6,699 bases of DNA from Chloroflexota bacterium. GTDB taxonomy: Bacteria; Chloroflexota; UBA6077; CF-72. The notes beneath the pieces were generated by a model. The model did no database searches and was not told the origin of the DNA. It saw only the letters and a list, made by a program, of their open reading frames with translations. Shown in pieces: positions 1-4,677 of this stretch. The position numbers and the translations under genes are program-made. The stretch spans positions 1 through 6,699 of the forward strand of contig JAFAWJ010001152.1 in assembly GCA_019242065.1 (NCBI GenBank). Direction: 5' to 3'. How positions within the stretch are numbered: the stretch's first letter is position 1; each line of letters starts with the position of its first letter.

Positions 1-182
1 ACCGCTTGGTACTTTGCGTGTGGACAGTTGTGATGCTGTCAACCATTCGCCGGAACGCTCTGGCTGGCTCGCGCCGCTCCGACGTCGTCAGCCGCGGCCA
101 GCACGTGCGCGGGGGGGCGCCGCGGGAGAGAGCGAAGCGAACGGCGGCGGGGGGCGGCAGCCCCCTGACCGTTGCGTCAGCA
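1..182. other. non-coding GC-rich region, no gene recognised
   Basis: No frame here shows a recognisable protein. Open frames that cross it run on as antisense shadows of the acetyltransferase gene or have low-complexity Arg/Gly/Ala composition. The second half is strongly G/C biased, with G runs near 110-117 and 149-154. It leads into the hairpin at 150-165 and the palindrome cluster at 183-255. The wording 'gcgaagcgaac' followed by a G-run hairpin resembles the general style of dispersed extragenic repeats in GC-rich genomes. That is an impression that only a genome-wide comparison could confirm. No tRNA or rRNA is seen. Confidence 0.5.
150..165. repeat. G/C hairpin GGGGGC-GGCA-GCCCCC
   Basis: A perfect 6-bp stem, GGGGGC (150-155) against GCCCCC (160-165), closes a 4-nt loop GGCA. 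A second short inverted repeat, CTGAC (165-169) with GTCAG (176-180), follows directly, so the region is structured up to the palindromes at 183. No T-tract follows on the plus strand, so a classical intrinsic terminator is not supported. It may be part of a dispersed extragenic repeat or a transcript-end structure. Confidence 0.4.
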
Positions 183-255
183 CCCAGCGGCACATGTGCC
201 GCTGGGCACCAGGGCGCATGCGCCCTGGTGAGGAGTTCGCGCATGCGCGAACTCC
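183..255. repeat. three abutting perfect 24-bp palindromes, each centred on CATG
   Basis: Three perfect palindromes lie at 183-206, 207-230 and 232-255. The first two abut and one base separates the second from the third. The left arms differ completely (CCCAGCGGCA, CACCAGGGCG, GGAGTTCGCG), yet each arm is exactly 10 nt and each centre is CATG (193-196, 217-220, 242-245). Transcribed from either strand, each would give a 10-bp stem with a CAUG tetraloop. The central 10-12 bases of each alternate purine and pyrimidine, for example GCACATGTGC and GCGCATGCGC. The cluster starts 10 bp past the stop codon of the acetyltransferase gene. It could protect or end that transcript, bind a protein array, or be a mobile extragenic repeat. 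The structure is seen directly; the role is unknown. Confidence 0.9.
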
Positions 256-265
256 CTCCAAAAAA

Positions 266-757
266 TCAAAGAAACTTGCGGTAGGCGATGGTGCGCTCGC
301 GCTCTTCGAAGCCCAGCGCCAGGTGGGCGGCGTGGCTGGTGGTGTTGTCCAGGAGGGCGTCGCTGCCGAGCTCGTGGAAGCCTCGGGCGCGGGCCCAGTC
401 TTCGACCGCGGCGACCAGCGCGCGGCCGACGCCTGTGCGGCGCACGTCGGCATCCACCCACCAGCCTTCGACGAAGGCGCACGGCTGCTCGTCGACCGGG
501 TTGGCGAAGGGCCGAATGCCGGCTTCGACCATGCCGCACAGACCGCCGCCGTCGTCGCGCTCGGCGACGAAGACCACCTGGTCAGCATCGTCGAGGAGCT
601 CGGCGACGTCGTTGGCCAGGTCCTCAGGGTCGGCGTCGGGCCACAGGGCGACGCGCATGCGGACGTGCTCGGCCTTGTCGGCGGGCTCCAGGCGGCGAAT
701 CAGCGGAGTGGGGGTGGGCACGGTCGCGGGCGGCGGCGTTAGTCGGTGGGGGGCCAC
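266..757 (-). CDS. GNAT family N-acetyltransferase, aminoglycoside 6'-N-acetyltransferase-like
   Basis: A protein of 163 residues with the GNAT fold, which transfers an acetyl group from acetyl-CoA to an amine. The acetyl-CoA loop (motif A) is RRTGVG at about 106-111, preceded by the strand FVEGWWVD (95-102). The C-terminal part ELGSDALLDNT...ALGFEERERTIAYRK (129-161) follows the pattern I know from AAC(6')-I enzymes (FLEG..V, ASD...NT, LGFEE.ER...RK). An N-terminal IRRLEPAD and an RVALWPD segment also fit. A 6'-aminoglycoside acceptor is therefore likely, but substrate and resistance are inferred, not shown. The start is uncertain. GTG at 757 overlaps the upstream NTF2-like gene by 19 bp, while GTG at 721 (Val13) gives a 151-residue product closer to the usual AAC(6') length. 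Neither has a clear Shine-Dalgarno site. It is probably cotranscribed with the upstream gene. Confidence 0.85.
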   Translation of the reverse strand: MAPHRLTPPPATVPTPTPLIRRLEPADKAEHVRMRVALWPDADPEDLANDVAELLDDADQVVFVAERDDGGGLCGMVEAGIRPFANPVDEQPCAFVEGWWVDADVRRTGVGRALVAAVEDWARARGFHELGSDALLDNTTSHAAHLALGFEERERTIAYRKFL

Positions 758-1164
758 AGCCGCCAGCGGCGGCGCTCGAACAGCCAGCAGCCGTCGACGT
801 TGACCAGGTCGTCGCGGTAATAGCCGAGGTTCGTCGATGTCACCACGCCGTTGTCGATGTTGTGGCGGATGAAAAACGACTTCAGGTGCACGCGCGCGTG
901 ATTGCCCTCGAACACCAGGTTGCTGACCCAGTGCTGGGAACCGACGCCTGGCTGCGCGGGCGGACGGTCGCGCAGCTCGCCGAAGGCGATCAGCTCGTCG
1001 CGGCCACGGAAGATGCGACCGCCGTCGAAGATGCCGTCGGCCACGAAGGTATCGGCGACGCCGACGCCGTCACGCGTGTCGATGGCCCAGTTGTAGCGGG
1101 CGATGAGCTCGCGGATAGCGAGACGATCGGCCAGTGACAGAGGCTCCGCGTCAGATGGGGACAT
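739..1164 (-). CDS. nuclear transport factor 2 / SnoaL-like domain protein
   Basis: A protein of 141 residues with the cone-shaped NTF2-like fold, probably of the SnoaL_4 type. The N-terminal helix LADRLAIRELIARYNWAIDTRD (11-32) carries the RY..A.D..D pattern typical of the group. It is followed by VADTFVADGIFDGGRIFRGRDEL (36-58), where helix 2 leads into the first strand and the FRG motif. The later strands QHWVSNLVFEG, ARVHLKSFFI and GCWLFERRRW complete the sheet. Family members include dehydratases, ketosteroid isomerases, polyketide cyclases and non-catalytic binders, and the substrate cannot be assigned here. Its ATG at 1164 lies 25 bp from the start of a divergent SDR gene, a pairing often seen in catabolic loci for steroids, terpenes or aromatics. 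No good Shine-Dalgarno site precedes the ATG. The 3' end overlaps the possible upstream start of the acetyltransferase gene. Confidence 0.85.
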   Translation of the reverse strand: MSPSDAEPLSLADRLAIRELIARYNWAIDTRDGVGVADTFVADGIFDGGRIFRGRDELIAFGELRDRPPAQPGVGSQHWVSNLVFEGNHARVHLKSFFIRHNIDNGVVTSTNLGYYRDDLVNVDGCWLFERRRWRLWPPTD

Positions 1165-1174
1165 CCGCTGACTA

Positions 1175-1189
1175 GCCTATCGTATAGGC
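1175..1189. promoter_or_regulatory. inverted repeat, candidate operator between divergent genes
   Basis: GCCTAT (1175-1180) and ATAGGC (1184-1189) form a perfect 6-bp inverted repeat around CGT. It fills most of the 25-bp gap between the NTF2-like start (1164, minus) and the SDR start (1190, plus). A TANNNT-type -10 element can be read on each strand: TATCGT at 1178-1183 for the SDR and TACGAT at 1185-1180 for the NTF2-like gene. A repressor bound here would cover both promoters. Half-site size and symmetry suit a TetR- or GntR-type dimer, but no such regulator gene lies in the window. The repeat is seen; the operator role is inferred. Confidence 0.5.
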
Positions 1190-1936
1190 GTGGCAGCTGA
1201 GTTGAGCGGCAAGGTCGCGCTCGTGACGGGTGCGGGACGGGGCATCGGGGCGGCGATCGCCGCGGGCTACGCGCAGGCGGGCGCGACGGTGGTGTGCGTA
1301 TCGCGCACCGGTCCTGAGGTCGAGGCGGTGGCGAGTGCGATCACTGCCGACGGTGGTCATGCGCTGGCGATTGCCGCCGACGTGGCCGACCCGCGCGCGG
1401 TCGAGGCGCTGCTGGCGGCGACGGTCGAGCGTGCCGGCGGACTCGACATTCTGATGCTGAACCATGGCATCAGCCTGGACTGGAACACCGTCGAGCACAG
1501 CAACGTCGCGGACTGGCTGACGACCTTCGATATCAACCTGCACGGCGCGTATCACTGCGCGCGGCTGGCGATCCCGTACCTCAAGCAGCGCGGTGGTGGG
1601 AACATCATCATGATGGGCTCGGGGCAGGGGCATCACGGCACTCCGGGGGTGGCGGCGTATGCGTGCTCGAAGGCGGCGCTGTGGATGCTGGTGCGCGTGC
1701 TGGCAGACGAGTTGCGGGCGGACGCGATCAACGTGAACGAGATCCTGCCGGGCGGCGTGCGGACGACGCTGGACCGCTATCGGCCGCGGCCGGCGGCGGA
1801 GAGTCGGCCGAGTCCGCCGGCGGGCGACCGGATTCGCGAGGCAGACGAGATCGTGCCGCTGGCGGTGTTTCTGGCCGCCCAGCCGCCGACGGGGCCGACC
1901 GGCCAGAGCTTCAGCCTGCGCCGCCAAACGCTCTAA
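1190..1936 (+). CDS. short-chain dehydrogenase/reductase (SDR family oxidoreductase)
   Basis: A 248-residue classical SDR that would oxidise a hydroxyl or reduce a keto group with NAD(P)(H) in the cytoplasm. The cofactor glycine motif TGAGRGIG is at 13-20, and Ser38-Arg39 after the second strand favours NADP(H). AADV (62-65) is the adenine-contacting segment. The catalytic tetrad is visible as Asn116 (DINLHG), Ser144 (GSGQG), Tyr157 and Lys161 (YACSK). The usual NNAG motif is replaced by LNHG (90-93), a known variant position. The C-terminal TGPTGQSFSL matches the usual SDR ending. The start is GTG at 1190, chosen because the Rossmann strand follows at once. There is no Shine-Dalgarno site and a -10-like element ends 6 bp upstream, so the mRNA may be leaderless. 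It diverges from the NTF2-like gene, and the two may share regulation and a substrate. The substrate is unknown. Confidence 0.93.
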   Translation: MAAELSGKVALVTGAGRGIGAAIAAGYAQAGATVVCVSRTGPEVEAVASAITADGGHALAIAADVADPRAVEALLAATVERAGGLDILMLNHGISLDWNTVEHSNVADWLTTFDINLHGAYHCARLAIPYLKQRGGGNIIMMGSGQGHHGTPGVAAYACSKAALWMLVRVLADELRADAINVNEILPGGVRTTLDRYRPRPAAESRPSPPAGDRIREADEIVPLAVFLAAQPPTGPTGQSFSLRRQTL

Positions 1937-1988
1937 CGCCAGAGTCCAGCGTTTCAAGCCAGCGGCGCTAGACGCTCTAGCCCCAGAG
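1928..1988. repeat. imperfect 17-bp direct repeat holding both convergent stop codons
   Basis: ACGCTCTAACGCCAGAG (1928-1944) recurs as ACGCTCTAGCCCCAGAG (1972-1988), 15 of 17 bases identical and 44 bp apart. The first copy contains the SDR stop TAA (1934-1936); the second contains, on the other strand, the TAG of the methionine synthase-like gene (1977-1979). Between them AGCGTTT (1948-1954) can pair with AAACGCT (1926-1932) or, with one G-U pair, with AGACGCT (1970-1976). GCTAGA-CGC-TCTAGC (1967-1981) is a further 6-bp hairpin. A bidirectional transcript-end structure is possible, but there is no U-tract. Confidence 0.5.
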
Positions 1989-3164
1989 CTGTTGGCTGGC
2001 CAGGCGGGCGCCGTCTACCAGGGATTTGAGCTTGGCCCAGCCGATGTCGGGGTAGGCGCGGCCACCGAGGCCGCAGTCGACGCTGCCGACGATGTTTTCT
2101 TTGCCGAGCAGATTGGCGTAGCGCACCAATCGATAGGCGACCAGCTCCGGAGGTTCGACGGTGGTGGTCTTGTGGGCGATCACCCCCGGGTAGTAGCTCT
2201 TGCCATCCGGCAGCTTGAAATTCTCAAACAGCTGCCAGTCCAGCGCGTGACGCACGTCCGCCGCTTCAACGGAGTACGCGCCCACGTTGAATTTCGGCAA
2301 CAGATCCACCACCCATTCAAAGGGCATGTCGGTGGTGTGCGGCGTGTGAAACGAGCCCCAGCAGGTGTGATACAGAATGCGATCCTCCGCAATGCCCGCC
2401 AGCGCCCAGTTGGTGGCTTCGATGCGCGCTTCGCAATCCTTGCGGTACTCCGCCCGGTCCAGCGGTGGTTCGTACAGCGTGTTGCGTGTGCACAGCGCCG
2501 GGTCGTCGATCTGGAGGGTGAATCCAGCGTCGATCACTGCGTGATAATCGTGTTTGAATAACTCCGCCATGGCGTAGTTGTATTTGTCGCGATCGCCGTA
2601 ATACTCGTCGTGGAGCGTATGACCGAGCCACCCCGGACCCAACACCGGAAACACAAAGTCCTCCACGTGTTCGCCGGCGGCCAGAATCGCGTCTTTTGTG
2701 CGCTGGACCTCACGACGGACGGCGTCACCGGAGGTGACCTGGATGGGACCGGTGATGACCTGGTACATGTCCGCCGGCGGATTGGGACGACCGCCAGGCA
2801 TGGGCGTGTTCCCGAGCTGGTCGTAGACCTCATAGAACGCTTGGAACTCGGGCATGCGACCTTCGCGGCGAAACCGCAATTGATTGAAGCCAAACTCGCC
2901 GGGCTTCAGCGGCCGCACCACGACCCCCGAGCAGCGGTCGTCGTACCAGCGCTGGTCGCGGACCTTCCAGAATTCGCCGTCGCTCAAGATGTCGATGCCG
3001 ATGTCGCGCTGGCGGCGGATCATGTCCTGAATGGCGGCGGTGGTCAACTCGTCGAAGCGTCGCTCGTCGCCGGCGCGCCGCGCCTGCATGATCGCCGCGT
3101 AGTTGTCCGGGTTGGGGAGCCGGCCAGGGTGGGTGGTGAGGATTCGGTCAGTACTGCGCTTCAT
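1977..3164 (-). CDS. cobalamin-independent methionine synthase II-like protein (MetE C-terminal domain family)
   Basis: From ATG 3164 this is a 395-residue protein made of the single zinc-dependent MetE catalytic barrel, without the N-terminal folate domain of full MetE (about 750 residues). The N-terminal RILTTHPGRLPNPDNY and the following GIDILSDGEFWKVRDQRWY fit the family. Likely zinc ligands, by analogy with MetE, are His266 and Cys268 (YHTCWG), Glu300 (YSVEAAD) and Cys364 (SVDCGLGG). Family members transfer a methyl group to homocysteine or act on other thiols, as epoxyalkane:coenzyme M transferase does, so the true substrate is open. ATG 3164 is the last of four tandem ATGAAGCGCAG units and the only one in frame. 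It has no Shine-Dalgarno site of its own and overlaps the TGA of a leader ORF. A longer frame from GTG 3314 would read the repeats out of phase and run into the divergent gene, so I reject it. G+C looks locally lower than in neighbours (about 48% at 2521-2580 by hand count). Confidence 0.85.
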   Translation of the reverse strand: MKRSTDRILTTHPGRLPNPDNYAAIMQARRAGDERRFDELTTAAIQDMIRRQRDIGIDILSDGEFWKVRDQRWYDDRCSGVVVRPLKPGEFGFNQLRFRREGRMPEFQAFYEVYDQLGNTPMPGGRPNPPADMYQVITGPIQVTSGDAVRREVQRTKDAILAAGEHVEDFVFPVLGPGWLGHTLHDEYYGDRDKYNYAMAELFKHDYHAVIDAGFTLQIDDPALCTRNTLYEPPLDRAEYRKDCEARIEATNWALAGIAEDRILYHTCWGSFHTPHTTDMPFEWVVDLLPKFNVGAYSVEAADVRHALDWQLFENFKLPDGKSYYPGVIAHKTTTVEPPELVAYRLVRYANLLGKENIVGSVDCGLGGRAYPDIGWAKLKSLVDGARLASQQLWG

Positions 3165-3226
3165 CTGTTGGTGCTGCGCTTCATCTGTGTTGTGCTGCGC
3201 TTCATCTGTCTTGTGCTGCGCTTCAT
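3154..3226. repeat. tandem repeat of the start region of the methionine synthase-like gene (about 3.5 units of 20-21 bp)
   Basis: On the plus strand CTGCGCTTCAT begins at 3154, 3174, 3195 and 3216. The spacings are 20, 21 and 21 bp. Read on the minus strand, each unit is ATGAAGCGCAG followed by a slightly variable tail, so start codon and codons 2-4 (Lys-Arg-Ser) are repeated four times. The tails differ (CACAAGACAG, CACAACACAG, CACCAACAG), so the copies are not fresh identical duplicates. The 20-bp unit lacks one base relative to the others. That puts the three outer ATGs in one frame and the gene's ATG (3164) in another. Confidence 0.9.
3161..3226 (-). CDS. 21-residue leader ORF overlapping the methionine synthase-like start
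   Basis: From ATG 3226 the frame reads three heptads, MKRSTRQ, MKRSTTQ and MKRSTNR, then TGA at 3163-3161. That stop overlaps the ATG of the main gene (3164-3162) as ATGA, the classical arrangement for translational coupling by reinitiation. This small frame, not the main gene, has the strong Shine-Dalgarno site GGAGG 9 nt upstream. It most likely arose by tandem duplication of the original gene start followed by a one-base deletion. It could be a coupled leader peptide, a debris ORF, or an artefact if the missing base is an assembly error. Confidence 0.55.
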   Translation of the reverse strand: MKRSTRQMKRSTTQMKRSTNR

Positions 3227-3235
3227 GGGGCGCTC

Positions 3236-3240
3236 CCTCC
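3236..3240 (-). promoter_or_regulatory. Shine-Dalgarno site GGAGG before the outermost repeated ATG
   Basis: On the minus strand GGAGG is followed by nine bases and then ATG at 3226. This is the only near-consensus ribosome-binding site at good spacing that I find in the window. It lies 71 nt upstream of the in-frame start at 3164. Initiation is therefore expected at the outer copy, and the main gene depends on coupling or on a frame correction. Confidence 0.7.
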
Positions 3241-3288
3241 GCATTTCGAATGAATGCAACGGCATGTTGGGGTACGCTGCTATCCAGT

Positions 3289-4623
3289 ATGCCGCCCGCG
3301 CCCGCGTCACTCACGCTCGAGGAACGCCTCGGCGAATTCTTCCGGCAGCTCGACCTTGGCCGTGTGCACGTCGGTACAGGTCACGCGATCGACGCGCTCG
3401 CCCTGGCACGCACGTTTGCCGACCGTATTGCGTCGATAACGCTGGTGTCTCCCGCTCGCCTGTCGCCCGAGCCATTTCGCACCTTCGACACGCGCGTGCT
3501 GCTGATCGGCGGTGACCGCGGGCCGCAGGCGGCCGTCGTGCCCGATCTGCTGCGGGAGCTGCCGCACGCGCGAGCCTTGCGACTGCACAATCACGCGGCC
3601 GCGGCCTGGGCGGACACCGTTGCCGAGCGACCCGAGGAAGTCGGCGGGGCGCTGCTCGAGTTCCTGGACGCCATGACCAGCCAGGAGCAGGTGCCGGCCG
3701 TCCAGCTGCAACCTGGCTCGGGCCAGATCGCCGGCATCAGCTACGCGGTGCGCGGCAGCGGTCCTCCCGTGTTGTTGTTGCCCTTGAGCCTCTCGCCGTC
3801 GCAGTGGGACGCGATCGTCGACAGGCTGGCCGAGCGTTACACGGTGCTGGTCCTCGGCGGTGCATTTCTGGGGATCGTGCCAACGCTCGAAGCGCGCATG
3901 CGTGGCGGATATCAGTATGTCGTCGGCAACGTCGTCGACGCGGCTCGGCCGGCGCCGTTCGAAACGATCGCGGAAATCGGCTGCGGCTCCGGAGCCATTG
4001 CCCGCTGGCTGGCGCGACACACGCCCGCCACCAATCCGATCACCGCGATCGACGTGAATGCCTACCTGCTGCGGGAGGCCGCCGCGTTGTCACAGTCGGA
4101 CGAGTTTACGGGCCGCATCACGTACCGCCAGGGCGATGCCCAGGCGCTGCCGGTGCCAGCCGAGACCTTCGACGTCACCCTCTCGTTTACCGTCATGGAG
4201 GAAGTCGATGCCGATCGGATGCTGGCCGAGATGGTGCGCGTGACCCGACCCGGAGGGCGTGTGGGGGTGGTGGTTCGCGCCGTCGACATGCTGCCGTGGA
4301 TCAACGTCGACGTCTCGGACGAGGTCCGCCACGCCGCCGTCCGCGTGGCGGGGGCGGGCGCCGACGAACACGGCTGTGCGGACGCGAGCCTGTACCGGCG
4401 CTTCGCGACGGCCGGCCTGCGCGACCTGGTCATGGGTCCACAATACGGGGCGGAAACGGGCCAGCGCTCACCGGAGCGGCTGCGACTGTTCACCGGTCGA
4501 ATTGCTGGCGGACTCGCGCCCGAGCCAGCCCGCGAATTCCGCGACGCCGTCAGACGCGCGACCAGCGACGGCACCATGGTCTGGGCGGAGCCGTACCACT
4601 GCGCGGTGGGCACGCGACCCTGA
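3289..4623 (+). CDS. class I SAM-dependent methyltransferase fused to permuted alpha/beta-hydrolase segments
   Basis: From ATG 3289 the product has 444 residues in three parts. Residues 8-120 look like the C-terminal half of an alpha/beta-hydrolase: LTLEERLGEFFRQL, a strand and elbow RVHVGTGHA (25-33), the acid-bearing strand LLIGGDRGP (Asp76), candidate His100/His102, and RPEEVGGALLEFLD. The nucleophile motif GxSxG is degenerate (GTGHA), with no serine. Residues 148-195 resemble a hydrolase N-terminus (VRGSGPPVLLLPL...QWD...YTVLVLGG). Residues 225-444 are a Rossmann methyltransferase with motif I EIGCGSG (229-235), acidic Asp255 (AIDVN), GDAQALP (Asp283) and FDVTLSFTVMEEV followed by RVTRPGGRVGVVV. 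The acceptor is unknown. ATG 3250 is an alternative start. No Shine-Dalgarno site precedes either start; TACGCT (3273-3278) could be a -10 of a nearly leaderless mRNA. The antiporter gene follows after 54 bp. Confidence 0.85.
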   Translation: MPPAPASLTLEERLGEFFRQLDLGRVHVGTGHAIDALALARTFADRIASITLVSPARLSPEPFRTFDTRVLLIGGDRGPQAAVVPDLLRELPHARALRLHNHAAAAWADTVAERPEEVGGALLEFLDAMTSQEQVPAVQLQPGSGQIAGISYAVRGSGPPVLLLPLSLSPSQWDAIVDRLAERYTVLVLGGAFLGIVPTLEARMRGGYQYVVGNVVDAARPAPFETIAEIGCGSGAIARWLARHTPATNPITAIDVNAYLLREAAALSQSDEFTGRITYRQGDAQALPVPAETFDVTLSFTVMEEVDADRMLAEMVRVTRPGGRVGVVVRAVDMLPWINVDVSDEVRHAAVRVAGAGADEHGCADASLYRRFATAGLRDLVMGPQYGAETGQRSPERLRLFTGRIAGGLAPEPAREFRDAVRRATSDGTMVWAEPYHCAVGTRP

Positions 4624-4677
4624 CGCGCGGGCGGCGCACACTCGCCCGGATCCGCCCCGAGCATCGTCGTTGAGGCC

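Noticed and set aside
183..255. Rho-independent terminator for the acetyltransferase gene
   Set aside because: The stems are strong, but on the transcribed strand no U-run follows the last stem, and three tandem stems with an invariant CATG centre are not the usual terminator form.
14..742. Long plus-strand open frame of 242 codons
   Set aside because: It is antisense to the acetyltransferase, crosses the palindromes, and its composition is low-complexity Ala/Gly/Arg/Val with no recognisable domain.
1172..1957. Minus-strand open frame of 261 codons opposite the SDR
   Set aside because: Arg/His-rich shadow. The plus-strand SDR has a full set of catalytic motifs.
3154..3226. CRISPR array
   Set aside because: Units of 20-21 bp directly abut with no spacers, and they overlap a start codon.
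3103..3288. Upstream extension of the methyltransferase gene to 3103
   Set aside because: The added residues are the antisense of the MetE-like N-terminus and its tandem repeat. Homology-like sequence begins only after ATG 3289.
3165..3314. Upstream extension of the MetE-like gene to GTG 3314
   Set aside because: It would read the repeats as EAQHxTD heptads out of phase with the repeated start codons, has no ribosome-binding site, and overlaps the divergent methyltransferase start.
1992..3515. Plus-strand open frames (1992-2561 and 2610-3515) opposite the MetE-like gene
   Set aside because: No domain is recognisable, and the minus strand carries the conserved MetE motifs. The Leu/Cys-rich stretch is just the tandem repeat read on the wrong strand.
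4624..4677. Terminator between methyltransferase and antiporter genes
   Set aside because: Only a weak 5-bp inverted repeat (GGGCG/CGCCC) with a 9-nt loop and no T-run is present.
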